Positions 14,001-26,005 of a stretch of 64,000 bases of DNA are shown here, one piece after another. Location: NCBI RefSeq assembly GCF_040802235.1, contig NC_133158.1:40056001-40120000 (forward strand). Direction: 5' to 3'. The DNA is from Manis javanica (taxonomy: Eukaryota > Chordata > Mammalia > Pholidota > Manidae). The translations under genes and the position numbers were made by a program. Every line of letters starts with the position of its first letter. The stretch's first letter is position 1. The notes under the pieces were generated by a model. The model saw nothing but the letters and a program-made list of their open reading frames with translations. It searched no databases and was not told the DNA's origin.

Positions 14001-14955
14001 ATTATGAGTTTAGACTCTTTACTTAGGATTGTTCTTGTTTCTTGAGGTCAGCCTGTATTGCAATATACTTTCCTATTAGAACTGCCTTTGCTGTATACAC
14101 AGGTTTTGGGTTGTTGAGTTGTTATTTTCATTACTGTCTCCATGTATTGCTTTATTTCTGTTTTAACTTGGTCATTGACCCATTGATTATTTGGACGATA
14201 TTGTCAGGCCCCCATATGTTTGTGGGCTTTTTTGTTTTCTTTGCATAATTTATTTCTAGTTTCATACGATTGTGATCTGAGAAGCTGCTTGAAACTATTT
14301 CGATCTTTTTTAATTTATTGAGGCTCTTCTTGTGGCCTAGTGTGTGATCTGTTCTGGAAAATGTTCCATGTGCACTTGAGAAGACTCTGTATCCTGCTGC
14401 TTTTGGGTGGAATGTTGTGTAGATGTCTGTTAAGTCTGTGTGATCTAATGTATTGTTCAATGTCTCTGTTTCCTTACTTATTTTCTGTCTGGTTGATCTA
14501 TTGATGTAAGTGGTGTGTTAAAGTCTCTTAAAATGAAATGTGTTGCATTCTATTTCCTCCTTTAATTCTGCATTTGTTTCACATATGTAGGTGCTCCTGT
14601 GTTGGGTGCATAGATATTTATGATGGTTGTATCCTCTGGTTGGACTGACCCCTTTATTATTATGTAATGTCCTTCTTTGTCTATTGTTACTTTCCTTGTT
14701 CTGAAATCAACTTTGTCTTAATACTGCAACTCCTGCTTTTTTCTCCCTATTATCTGCATGAAATATCTTTTCCATCCTTCACTTTCAGTCTGTGTCTGTC
14801 TTTGGGTTTAAAGTGAGTCTCCTGTAGGCAGCATATAGATGGGTCTTGTTATTTTATCCATTCTGTGACTCTATGTCTTTTGATTGGTGCATTCTGTCCA
14901 TTTACACTTAGGGTGATTATTGATAGATATGTACTTATTGCCATTTTATTAATTG
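11080..14955 (-). pseudogene. L1 ORF2 remnant (endonuclease and reverse transcriptase)
   Basis: Broken L1 ORF2. The endonuclease C-terminal SDH segment lies inside the frame 14152-14460. A reverse transcriptase piece with [10 protein letters not shown] and [10 protein letters not shown] is at 12964-13383. The FADD catalytic box is at 12884-12895. Further pieces follow at 11810-12241 ([15 protein letters not shown]) and 11244-11574, near the C-terminus (PSVDEWIKKMW). Frames change at several points. The protein normally nicks DNA and copies L1 RNA at the target; here no piece is long enough to do so. Confidence 0.88.
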
Positions 14956-15439
14956 TTTTCTGGCTGTTTTTTTATATTCTGTTCCTTTCTTCCTCTCTTA
15001 TACTCTTCTCTTGTTATTGGTGGTTTTCTTTAGTGTTCTAATTGGATTTCTCTCTCTTTTTAAAATTTATTTATTGTTGTGTGTGGTGTATTTATTGTAG
15101 GCTTTAGTTTTGTGTTTACCAAAGTTTCAAGGTCAGCTTCTTTACATATGTAATAGTCTATCTTAAATCGCTGATTACTCTCTATCAAACAATCTAAAGG
15201 TGCTTTTTTTCCTTATTCTTCCTCCTCTGAATTTTTCATATTAGGTGTTATAATCTTCACTTTTTGTATATCCCTTGAATGATTTTGTGTATAGTTGATT
15301 TTGCTTCTTTTGTTTTGTTTTAATTTCATACTTGCTTGGTAATTAATTGGTCAACTACTTTTACTGTGGGTTTATTGTCACTGGTGAAAGCTGTTTAGCC
15401 TTAGGTGCATTTCCATCTACAGCAGTCCCTTTAACATAT

Positions 15440-16250
15440 TGTGTAAGACTGGCTTAGTGATGGTGAATTCCTTCAGCGTTTATCTGGAAATTGTTGAATT
15501 CTTCCTTCAAATTTAAATGATAATCTCACCTAGTAGAGGATTCTTGGTTGGAGGTCATTCTGTTTCAGTACATTAAATACATCGCGCCCCTCCCTTCTGG
15601 CCTGTCAGGTTTCTGCTGAGAAGTCTGCTGACAGCCTGATGTGGTTTCTTTTATAAGAAATCTTTTTTCTCTCTCTGGCTGCTTTCAATACTCTCTCCTT
15701 ATACTTGATCTTTGCCATTTTAATTATTATATGTCTTGGTGTCATTTTGCTGGGGTTCCTTTTTTTAGGGGATCTCTGTACTTCCATAACCTGAGTGTTT
15801 ATTTCCTTCCCCAGTTGGGGAAGTTTTCAACAATTATTTCCTTAAAGAGATTTTCTATCCCTTTCTCTCTCTCTTCTGCTTCTGGTGCCCCTATTATGCA
15901 AATATTGTCTTGTTTGGTCACATAGCTTGCTTATCATTCTTTCATTCCTAGAGATCCTTTTTTCTCTCTGTTCCTCAGCTTCTTTGTTTTCCTGCCTCTA
16001 ATTTCCATTTCATTTACCATCTCCTCTACATGATCTCATCTACTTTTAAATCCCTCCATTGTACGTTTCATCTCAGATACTGTGTTCTTCAGCTCCGAGT
16101 GGCTCTTTTTCAGGTTTTCTATTTCTTTGTTGGAGTCCTCCCTGAGATCTTGAATACTTTTCTGTAAATCCATGAGCATATTTATGACTTTTATTTTGAA
16201 ATCTTTACCAAGAAGATGGTGATCTCTGTTTTATTTAGCCCTCTTTCTGG
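15440..16250 (-). pseudogene. L1 ORF1 remnant
   Basis: The frame 15605-15787 matches the ORF1p C-terminal region (RHIIIKMAKIKYKERVLKAA). The region at 16140-16180 matches, in antisense, the coiled-coil part of the ORF1 copy at 32737 in this window. The frame is interrupted. ORF1p is the RNA-binding trimer of the L1 particle. Confidence 0.75.
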
Positions 16251-17820
16251 GGTTCTATCTTGTAGTTTTTATTGGATTAAATTCCTCTGCCTGCTCATTT
16301 TATAAGGGATTCTGTGCTCCTTCCTTTGTTTTAGGTGTCTCTGTTATGCTTTCTGGCCTACAGAGTAATAGGTTTCTGAAGAAGGTGTGCTGTGGTGCCC
16401 AGAAGCTCTAGATTCCTTACTCTCTAGCACCTGGCTCTATTTTGTGGGGGCCCCGGCTGTGGGTGTGCCATGGGCAGGGCCACCTGTCTGTCTGGCTTCT
16501 GTAGTGGCTTAAGTCTGGGCAGGCAGTTTGCTTGAGCTGCTGCCTGTGATCAGCTCAGGGATCTCTGTTGAGCTCGCTGTGGGTGAGGCCGTCCTCTGCC
16601 TGGCCTGCAGCAATGGCAGGGCTTCAGGGCTAATGGGGTGGGTGGACAGACATGTCCCGGCTGGACCCCCAGCACTGGGTTTGGAAGCCCGCCGGGAGGA
16701 AGGAGCTCCTGTGTTTGGCTCCTCCAGGCAGCTCTCTGGTTGGGCTGAAATGGAGCCAAGCAAGCTGGGAGGGTCTCCCTCTGCCCACCAGGCAGCAAAG
16801 TCTGATGCTGCCACTGGGCCAAGTGGGTTGGTTCCCCCAGTGCCCAGGGAGGAGCCTTGGGGCTGTGTTGCCAGCAAGGGGGATGGAGCATCTGGAGCTC
16901 CTGCGGGCTCCCCATCTGCTGGGCTGAGGAAGGGCTGGGGAGGTGTCTCCACTTGCCCTCTCTCCTGAAGAGTCAGTTCTGCACCACTCTTGTCCCTCTG
17001 CCCCCTCCCACTGCTCACCAGTCGTGTCTTAGGTCTGGCCGAACATGCCTGCCCTCCATACCAGCTGGAGTCTCGGCCTCCCGCAGTGCTCCACCTGCCC
17101 CTTGTGTCCAGCCCTGACAACCACCAGAACCCAGTGCAGTGTGGACTTGGGCTCCCAGAGCAGATGTCCAGGGCCAGGTGTGCAATGCCCCTGGGCTCCG
17201 ACGCCCTCCCTGCCCTGTCCCTCCTTCTCCCGCCTGCGGGGTGGGGTGTCTCGGCTCTGCCGCTTCACCCCCTTTGTGTGTCTCCTCTCTCCCTCCTCAG
17301 GTGCAGGGTGTCTGTGCTGCAGTCTTCAGGCCGTTTTTAGGTCTAGTTGCATTTGCTGTATTTTCCTCTTTTATGTGTTTTTGGGAGGAGGTTTCTGTCT
17401 TGCCTTCCTATTCCACCAACTTTAATCCTTCATCTCTCAAAGCACAACTTTTATACCATTTAATTTAAAATAGATAAAATCATAAACCATATAACAAAAA
17501 CAGCAAATTCGACCAAAGGCAAACAGAAACATAACAGGAGGGAAGGACTGTTCTGGTAGGGGAGCAGGTGGACTGAGTGGTTGGGGAGCTGGTGCTGAGG
17601 GCGGGGCTGGAACAGGCTGTCCCTGCAGGAGTGCAGGGTCCTCAGTGGGCCCTGGGTCCCCTGAAGAGGCAGGTGCAGGAGCAGGGGCTTGCTCTCCCTA
17701 AGGGGATGTGGGGTCCTGACCCAGTTCTGGGTCCCCTGCAGAGGCGATATAGCAGAGGAAAACTGAATTAAATCCCTGGGTTTAGAATTCAACAGGAAGA
17801 TTAACTGGAAAATGAACTCA

Positions 17821-18164
17821 TGTAGCCCCCGAACCTTGTAACGATTGACAAGGGGCAGTTTCTTTCTGTTCTCCCTATTATCTGTTTCGGGTCAGAGGCA
17901 GCGCAGTGATTCTGCAGAACCCAAGATGCCCCGGCCCGGGGCTCTGAGGAGGGCCGATGCTCGTGAACGCCCGGCCTGCCCCACGATTCCCCTTTAAAGC
18001 CCTGACTGCTGTGCTTCGGGGGTACAGGGGCTCTATAGGGCTCTAGCCCGCCGCTCCCTCTTTTGCCGGCAAATTAACAAACTGTTCCTTTCCTCTCCTG
18101 AAAATCTCGTGTTTGTGGTTTGTGACTTGACTTTGGTGACAAGGACTGGTTTTCAGTAGCAACA
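17821..18164 (+). mobile_element. Probable solo LTR of a class I endogenous retrovirus
   Basis: Begins TGTAGCCCCCGAACC and can end AGTAGCAACA. It contains CCTTTAAAGCCCTGACTGCTG (TATA-like box at about 17993), the TGCTTCGGGG block, TTGCCGGCAAATTAAC and a CT-rich stretch before the 3' end. This matches the U3-R-U5 order of mammalian ERV1 LTRs. No internal viral genes flank it. The exact ends and a target duplication were not established. Confidence 0.45.
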
Positions 18165-20344
18165 CTCTGGGGAGCCTGCCAGGGGTGTCTCTGCAGCCGG
18201 TGGTGCGGTGCCCTGTCCTGGGACCTCCAGCAGGCAAAGTGGTGGGCTGCGGTGGCCCCCGGGGCAACCAGGCAGCTGTGGGTGGGGAGGAGGGGCCGTC
18301 GGAGAGCGGGGCGCCCCCAGCGAGCACGCTGCCACCTCGAGGAGGAGATCGGGACTGTTCTCCATATATCCTTGGGGTCCTCCTTGTCAAACCCGTGAAC
18401 CAAATAAGACTTTTCATCAGAAAAGGACTAATCTGGTTTGTTCAATTTAAATCAAAGTGTTAAAATGCTTTTCCAGGGATGTTAAAGAAGAAAACCACTG
18501 AGAAATAGATATATAAAATTATATAAGATAAATTCCTGAAGGCAATAAAGATTTAAAACATGTAGACTTAATATAGCTGATTGACCCGCTTTATAATATG
18601 CAGGTAAGAGAAAATGAGTCCGGATCTGATTTTCTCTGTAACAACTTGATGAGGAGAATATAAAGCATTTGTATGCGTATGTGTATATTGAACATTATTC
18701 CAGGGCTGCAGGGTGAACTAAGAATTAAGCATAAAAATCGCTAAAAAAAAAAGCCAGCCTTCACTAACTCTGTGAAGCATCGTGATGAAAGTTTCCTTTG
18801 TGATTAATGAAAAAGAAAGGTATGTGTTGCTAAGACCCGAGCAGCCTGGTAGCTGGCACCCTGCAGTGTGTTTGCAGTACATTTAGAAATACTCATTTGT
18901 AGGAAACTAGAACTTGGTACAGAAGCAAGTACCTTGTTTGGCTCATGAAATGCAGTCGGTCTATCACCTGAACGTGGAGGGGAGGGAGCGTCAGGGAGGC
19001 ACGCGGTATTCACGGGCCACAAAGTGTCCACCTGTGCCTGACTTCCATTTTGGCCCATTTCCTGCTGGACATGCAGGTCAGAGGCCAAATGCACTTAGTC
19101 TATGGAGTGAGTTGAATTCTGCGTTTATACAATGTCACCTTGAGCAGTAGCCACTGGGCCTCCAGGACCTGGGCTTTGAAACGGGCCTGGCGACCAGACC
19201 AGTGTCCCTGACTCGCTGGCCTCCTGGGGCAGTTCCCTCTGCCTTTAGGAAATGATTTGTTAACGATATGGGTAATTATTTTAACTATTTTCAACCTTAA
19301 TTAAGACTTGACTGATGAACACTAATACTGCTTAAGCAGCTGCTCTCCCCGGCAGTCCATAGGCCCTCTGGTCTTCCAGCGTCTGTCCCTCCCGTCCCAC
19401 GGACCCCCGGCACCCACTGTGCTCACACGCCCCCTCCCTGGAAGGCCTGCCGGGGAGCCTACCCCACATGGCCCAGGACACCCACGAGGAAGTGCTGTCC
19501 TGCGGACTGAATTTGTAAAGGGGGTGTCACCTCAATCTTTTCTCAGAAGCTTAATATGTTTTTTTAAAATATAATTTATTTGCATTTAAATGTGGTTTCT
19601 ATTGTGGGAAAAGAAACCAAAGAAGAGAATCAAAATTGATGCAAAAGAGTGAGCTACTGTCTAAGACTGCTCTTATTTTGTACGGGGCTTTTGACTTTTC
19701 AAAATGTTGTCGTGTTTCTCATTTAGTTGTTGAAACAACAAATAGGTTAAGTTTTTAAGAGGAAAATAGAATTAAAGTCACCCCACGCCCCATCATCCAC
19801 ACACAGAGCAGCCCAGCCCCGTCCAGGTGGCTGGTGCCCACGCATGCATAGAGCGCCCACACATCTTCAGAGCCGCGATATGTCCCCCCTTGGCCTGTTG
19901 CGAATGACCTTCTGAAGCATCAGCCCCAAGCGCTCCGGCTCAGCCTCAGAGCTGGTGGCGCTGCTGTCCCACACCTGAGCACCACACTTGGTCTTGCTGG
20001 CGACTGGGTCCTTCCCACCTATGCTGCCGTCACACATGCCAACAGGTCCTGCGGGCTGTCACCAGACCCATGAGCAGGGGCAGCAGTGTAACTGCCTGCC
20101 ACCCCATCACATCTGGGAGTGGGCAGTGTGCTCAGGCAGGTGGTGAAGGAGCCAAGTACCCACAGGGGCTCCAAGAGTGCCCTAAGTTGGGGGAAGGCAC
20201 AGGGGCTGAGGGCAGAGTCTGCCTCTTGGTGGTCATGCACCCACATCTCCCAAGTTCTGCTCATTAGCAGGACCCCAGGCTGTCTGTGGCCCCGGGGGGG
20301 GGGGGGGGAGGAAAACACCACAAAGAACAGAAAATCTCAGCAGC
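18165..20344. other. Intergenic between solo LTR and ADARB1 3' end
   Basis: AT-rich at 18450-18830 and 19500-19760, otherwise mixed. No gene is recognised. The right end includes a run of 15 G at 20294-20308. Confidence 0.5.
20294..20308 (+). repeat. Poly-G(15) tract
   Basis: Fifteen consecutive G preceded by CCC on the plus strand (poly-C in the ADARB1 sense strand), about 60 nt beyond the candidate polyadenylation signal. Long G runs are rare in mammalian DNA and length-variable. Confidence 0.9.
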
Positions 20345-23300
20345 GCTGCAGCAGTGAAACACTTTGCTTTTATTGAGGCCATGTCAGTCCTTTGTCTACA
20401 GGACAGCGTCTCATGCTCAGCTTCGGCTGGTCCCGGAGGGGAAGCTCATGCAGGCTGTGGTGAGGGGCATATGCGTCCATGTGCAGACGCTGACGAGGGT
20501 CTCCTGAACGACAGTCATGAAAGTGTCCACGTGCTCAAATGAAGGCAGAAGCAGGTAACCAACGCAGGAGAAGCAACAGCTTTGTGGGCTCACCTGAGCA
20601 CCTGGACAGCCTTGACCCTTCACGGACGGACGGCCCTCAGTACCTCATGAGCCATCAGCCCTCACTGAGGCCGGACAGGTGTTTCTGGGGCTGGGGGCTC
20701 ATCCCCCAGAAGCGGATGCGAAGTGCACACGGCACCGCCAGAAACAGAACGGCTCCCAGCATGATGGGACCCTCGTGCCCTCCCAAGTCCAGGGGACACA
20801 GAACCCAATGCACGGTGGGCTGACCTCTGGCTAGATGTCACAGGACAATGACACGCCAGGGACAGACACAGGACCACGGATACACTGCCCTTTGCATTTA
20901 TATAGTTTATGGTTGATAAAAATGAACATTTTGAGATTCTCTAATTTCACAGAATTGAGATGGGAAAGCCTGCTAATTTTATTTCTTTTGCTAGGTCAAA
21001 TTTATGATTGGGGCAGACGTTATGTACTTTGGTGTGAAATATTTTTGAAATGAAAAAGATCCATATGTGTTTTGATTTTGAGAAAACAGGTCAGGGCACG
21101 CAGCCCCCACAGCATAAGTCCATCCTCAGCTCTGTGTAAACTATTGGAAATTGTGAGGAAAAACACCATTTTTACAAAGAAAGTTGTGATTCTATAATTT
21201 GGAAAACAAGTAAATTATTTGAATAAAAATAAATTTCAGAGCAATCAATGCCTTGTGAGCTACTGGCTTACACATGTTAAAACTGTTTCTGATTACAATA
21301 ATCTCCAAAATAGGAACAGATGATGCAAAGTTCAATTAAGATAGAGAATCGAAGCCGCAGTTCTTTGGTGCCCCTTGGGCGGGGGAAGGGGAGCCTCAGA
21401 AGCAGCGGAAGATGCCAGCGGACAGGGCTGGAAGACACAGCGGCACCCCTCTGCCCCCACCCGGGAGACCCCGCAGAGGCCTCACAGATGACCTCCTGCC
21501 CGCAGGGCGGCTGCCCAGCAGCCTGAAGACCCAGAGGCCCGTGTCTGCGATCAGCTCTTCAGTGTGAGTCGACAAAACAGAGCAGAGACCCTCTCAACCA
21601 CCACTGCCGTCAGAATTTAAGGTTTTTCTCAAAAACTCGCATTCTTGGTTGGGCCAAATTTTCTCTCTAAAACCCGGTTAAGGACAAGGGGCTGCAAAAT
21701 ACCACCTCAGGGATCCAGACGCAGCCTGTTACGTACACTGAGCACGGGAAGGGACAGGGTGCAGTGCCGAGGCCCTGATTCATCTCTGGGAGGGGGCGGC
21801 ATGTGCCCTCTGGCTCACAGGCATCCCGTCGCCCCTGGCCCGGCCTGGCTCCCTGGGAGGCACCACCCCCTGCCCGCCACTCGGCCCCGCCAGGCCCACC
21901 CTCCTGGCAGGTCACACCGGCCCACGTGGGGGGTGCCGGCACTAGGCAGGGGCTGCCTACCCAGGGCAGGAGGGGTCACATCCATGTTGACTATTATCTG
22001 GCAGAAGGGAAACAGCTAGACATACTGGATAGTGGTTGCACACATATGCAATATATTTCCACTGGATTTTGTAATCAAAATCCACATTTTTTAAAAACTA
22101 AGTCCATCTCCCCAATCCCCATTAGAAAAAATACCATTTACAGAGACAAGAATAAAAATGCAGCTCTCACAAGATGAGTGTGAGTGTGCAGAGCCTGTGA
22201 GAGGTGGGGTGCGTGACGCAGACACCCCTCCCCCACAGGTGGGGGGAGACCCCAGGCAACCTGACCCGACCGGAGCCTGCCCAGCGCTGGGGGCCGGGGC
22301 CATGGTTGGGCCGGCTCAGGGTGAACCACCACCCGCAGAGGAGCCCGGGGGGGTCAGCGCCCCTCCTCTGGACCTGGTCAGCCGTGGCAATGTATACCAC
22401 CCTTGGCACTCCGGACTGGACCTACGGGACACGCCACGGCAAGGTTCTGTGTGGACACGTGGAAGTGTCGGGAGGCACAGGGCTCTGCTCTGAGCCCACA
22501 GGTTGGCCAAGGTGACAAGGGCCACCCTGCTCCTGCTCAGGGTTTTCTGAGCCTGTAAAGTACACAGGACTCCAGGGAACAGCTCAGCACCACACGGATG
22601 TCGACACTCTGGACCCTGCTGTGGGCTGGGGTCTGTCCCCGTCTCTGCCTGCCGCACCCACAAGATGCCCCGCTAGTCCCTGGAAAGCGGGCACCGGGCC
22701 AGCCGAGGGCAGGGAGCTTCCTCCAGCTCCTCTCTGGTCCTGATGGGAGCAAAAAGGCAATTGGTGCCAATTTTCACACTTAGCCGAGGCGGCTCCCCAG
22801 GGTCCTGGGCTGTCGCGTGTGCTGTGGGGTGTGGAGCAGCGCCCTGGGTCCCAGCACCAGCAGCACCCCCTTCCCTGCTGTGATAGTCAGCGTCTAGACC
22901 CTGGTCGAGACCCCTCCAGTGACCCGCCTGCTCACCAGCTGACAGCCTGAATACTTATTTTTTAAATAAGTCTTTGATAAAGCTGGAAAGAATGATTTTA
23001 AAATATGCCTAAAGTGGCACTTTCTAAGAATGAACATCTACCTATTAACTCTATTTCCATCCTGTGAAGCTCTTTGGACCATCCCTCACATCCCTTAGAT
23101 TCAGAGGATGGAACAGAGGGAATGTTAGGCTTATTGTGCAGTAGCTGCTATGGATTCCTTTTAGGCCCTAAAAGTTACATACTATGTAAAAACCCAGATG
23201 AATGGCCAGGGCCACTACCCCCATGTGTTGTCACTGACTATGTAGAAGTAAACCAGGAGAAGCTGTCCACGGCACGGTCCTACGAGCAGAGAAGCATCTA

Positions 23301-23831
23301 CAGGATGAGGGCAGGGGCACCCCGGAGCAGCAGGCTGCGTGTGCGGGTCTGGCTCTGTCCTGTGGGTGTCTCCTGGGGCGGGCGCCAAGACCTGCTGTGG
23401 GAGCCGACCACTGGGAGGGCCTGTGGGGTGGGGGCTGCGTGACCTCTCTAGGCCACAGCTTCCTGGTTCTGTGTTCTCACCTCCCCACATATAAAGGCTC
23501 TTTTGTGGCATAGAGTGACCTGACATAATTACTTACTGTATAAACCATGTTCCTAGCTCTGAATAAATTATTTATTCAAGAATTTCACACAAAGTAATTT
23601 CTATTTTCCTAAATTTATGGAAGCTCTACTCAGTAGAACTCAATTTCTAAACGTAAACTGAGGTTGAGAGCAGCCACTGGGTAACTGAAAAAGGGAACAC
23701 TGCCGCAGGGACATGGGGTTGTGCCGGCCTCTCCGGCCCTCCCAGACCACGCTCCTGTCGCAGAGACACCGGTTCACACCGGCCTCCCCGGCCCGGGGCC
23801 TTGTCAGCCCAGGTGTGGGGCCTGCGGGCCG
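20345..23831 (-). other. ADARB1: Probable ADARB1 3' untranslated region
   Basis: About 3.5 kb downstream of the stop with no splice-supported coding. It mixes GC-rich stretches with AT-rich islands (about 22940-23060 and 20880-21320). A MIR-like fragment lies at about 23425-23500. Long 3' UTRs of several kb are typical of mammalian ADARB1. The left limit is set by an AATAAA with a GT-rich element beyond it. AATAAA also occurs on this strand at about 23566-23571 and 20980-20985, so shorter ends are possible. Confidence 0.45.
20369..20374 (-). promoter_or_regulatory. Candidate polyadenylation signal AATAAA for ADARB1
   Basis: On the minus strand AATAAA is followed about 20-25 nt later by a plausible cleavage site. 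A T- and GT-rich tract (about 20335-20315, TTCTGTTCTTTGTGGTG) then follows, as expected for a downstream element. It is the strongest signal-plus-element arrangement I found below the stop codon. No transcript data support it. Confidence 0.4.
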
Positions 23832-24011
23832 TCAGGCTGTAAGGGAGAACTGGTCCTGCTCCGGGGGTTTCTCCACCCAGGCGCCCAGCCCTGCCTTGAT
23901 GAACGCTCTGAACAGACAGGCCTTGGCGGTCTGGTACTCCTTAGCCGCCAGCTTGGACTCGTGGTACGCGCTGGGTTTAGTGACCTTGGAGCGCAGTGAG
24001 TTGGGGGGAAC
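23832..24011 (-). CDS. ADARB1: ADARB1 last coding exon and stop
   Basis: The coding part of the terminal exon: 59 codons and a TGA stop at 23832-23834. The acceptor is CCCCACAG. It encodes [28 protein letters not shown], and the conserved end [17 protein letters not shown]. The last helix closes the deaminase domain and supplies Lys residues to the IP6 site. The start of the exon (VPPNS versus the human VPSHL, from memory) is the most divergent part. No second stop or frame disruption is seen, so this is an intact functional C-terminus. Confidence 0.95.
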   Translation of the reverse strand, partial: VPPNSLRSKVTKPSAYHESKLAAKEYQTAKACLFRAFIKAGLGAWVEKPPEQDQFSLTA

Positions 24012-24790
24012 CTGTGGGGAGAAGCAGACACGCACACTGTTTACACAGTAATAGTAGGAAATAAAACAACAGATGTTCAAAAAATGGTGCTTCCCACTGT
24101 GGAGGTTTCTGGGGGCCCACCAAGCAGAAGGTGGTCCCACCAAGGGGCAAAGCTGAGCCCCTCCAAGGGGCCGCGTTTCATCCCTGAGGAGCAGTTTCTC
24201 AGCTACGGGCAGCTGTCCACCCGGAGTTCTGAAGAGGTGCTTCTGGAAGCCCATGAACAGCTGAGTCCAACTTCAGTACTGAGAGTTCAGCCATTTAGAA
24301 ACAACCCTGCTGGTGTCGGGCACGTTCTACCTTCCCAGGGAGAACCGCAAGGCCTCGCCTCCCACGGCCAGCGAGCTCATTCGTGCCGATCTCAAGTGTG
24401 GACATGGCAGCAGGCTCGCGGTGGCGGTGCAGGTAAGCACCTGCTGTGGGCCCGGGCCAGGCAGCAAGTCCGCCACCCATGCCAAGATCAGCACAGCCTG
24501 GCAGCAAGTGTGTGCCACGACTCACTGAAGGCACAGGATAGCAGGCACACGCGGGCTGACTAGAGGCTTTCTCTGGGCAAAGGCTCACCGCCCCAATGGG
24601 CCAACGCCTTGCTGGAGGCTTGGCGGCTGCAGCGCAGTGCCCAGCAGTGGGCGAGGCCGCCTCCTTCCCACAGGGAACAGCACCTGATGGGCGGCCCTGC
24701 CCGATGCCCCAGCAGAGGTCAGGTCAGGCCGGGGCTGGGCAGGGTGGCGGTTGAGGGGGATGGGCTGCGCAGCACCCAGGGCACCTGTAC
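24012..24790 (-). other. ADARB1 intron, 0.78 kb
   Basis: Short GC-rich intron before the last exon. Donor GTACAG, acceptor CCCCACAG. No repeat or alternative exon is recognised. Confidence 0.6.
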
Positions 24791-24969
24791 CTTGCTGTGC
24801 ACACGCATCCAGCGGCAGTACAAGGCGTGCTTGCACAGGCGGGATGCACGGCCCAGCTCATCCTTCCCGGTTGTGGCGTTGATGACCTCGATGGCCGCGT
24901 CACCCACCGTCCAGTTGACACTGAAGTTGGGTGCTTTCCCAGGCTGCCGTGCCTCCGCGTTGCTGATGC
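24791..24969 (-). CDS. ADARB1: ADARB1 exon: deaminase C-terminal half
   Basis: A 179-nt exon with acceptor TATTCCAG and donor GTACAG. It encodes ISNAEARQPGKAPNFSVNW, then TVGDAAIEVINATTGK, then LGRASRLCKHALYCRWMRVH, ending in Ser-Lys. The lysine- and arginine-rich part belongs to the IP6-binding pocket in the ADAR2 structure (family knowledge). Differences from the human protein as I remember it are small: Ala for Ser in VGD-A, and Ser for Gly before the last Lys. It ends in phase 0. Confidence 0.95.
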
Positions 24970-25837
24970 CTGGAATAGGGGACAGGGCGAGGTGACATGG
25001 AGCCTGGCAGACAGGGTGTTGCAGCCTAGGGCTGCCACTTGCTGCAAGATGCGCCTGCTGGTACTGCCCTGGGTGCTGCACACTGCACCCAGCATGTGCC
25101 ACTCGTCAGGCCTGAGACCAAAAAACCTGGCTTCTTGACGTTTTCTTACCACACTTAACCCCCTTCACCCCAACTCACGGAGGGCTCACTTGGGACAGTT
25201 TCTAGAAAGGGCCTCAGATAACTGGGAGCTCACGCCCCTGTCCCCATCCATGTACTGTGCCTCCCTCGTAGCTCCTTCCACATGGGGGACACAGGCCGCC
25301 AAAATCGGAGCTAAGTGTTGAGAGTGTGCGACGGCAGGGGCTGGCCCGGTGCTGGACCCAGACGGAGGCAGGCGCAGGCCCGCACGCAGCTCACTGCTTT
25401 CCCTGCTGTCTGCTCTAGGGACCGTTTCCTATTCCCTTGAACTAAGTTCAGAACAAGCTGGTGTGGCCAGCTCACTGGTGGCCAGGCTGGTGGGAGGGTG
25501 GGAACTTCACTTTAGGAAAAACAGCAGTTTGTCAGGATCAAAAATCAGATGGAGAAAATTCCTATTAACAGGCCACCAAAGTCTCAGGTATTTACTCAGA
25601 GGGCCAATGTGTTTGAGGTTCGTCTGTGCCTCTGTGATAGCACCTTCCCCAGAGGGCATGTAGGGAGGAGGCTGGGTGCCCATTCTGCCCAGGGCTCAGA
25701 CAGGGGAGCCCAGGGTCACCTGTGCCCCTGCACTGCCTCAGGTGGGGGTGTACTTGAACCCGAAGGCTCAGGACTGTCAGGGTGCACAGAGCCTTCCACT
25801 GATGCCGGAAGGCGTATCGGGCACTTGCTGTGGTATT

Positions 25838-26005
25838 AACACTGTGACGGGGGTGTCCTGGGGGCCCCTGGTGCTGGCGACGTTCCCTCGTGGTCACGTG
25901 AGCTGCGGCCTGCCCACCTGCCTGGGAACCCACCTCAGTGGGCTCCCTCACCTTATTTTTCTAGTACTTGGCATGTGCATGAACACTTTTGACTGTTCAG
26001 TGACA
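25838..26005. repeat. 168-bp local duplication, copy 1
   Basis: From AACACTGTGACGGGGG to GACTGTTCAGT plus a few bases. It is nearly identical to 27037-27206: two substitutions in the CGACGTTCCCTCG region, one T-run indel and an end mismatch. It includes a GTACTTGGCATGTGCATGAA segment. Confidence 0.92.

Larger units (their letters stand above)
11020..17430 (-). mobile_element. Nearly full-length L1 (LINE-1), minus strand
   Basis: About 6.4 kb in L1 order, read right to left. A GC-rich 5' UTR (about 16260-17430) starts with the GGAAGGCAAGACAGAAACC block. An ORF1 remnant (about 15440-16250) and an ORF2 remnant (about 11080-14955) follow, then a short A/T-rich tail at 11020-11040. Internal comparison with the element at 31654 shows the same family. 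Reading frames are broken by several stops and frameshifts, so it cannot move by itself. An imperfect repeat of about 40 bp flanks it (about 10986-11022 and 17456-17500). Confidence 0.9.

Noticed and set aside
1..20344. A neighbouring gene (POFUT2 lies beyond ADARB1 in human)
   Set aside because: No exon of a known protein is recognisable on either strand; the neighbour is probably further left.
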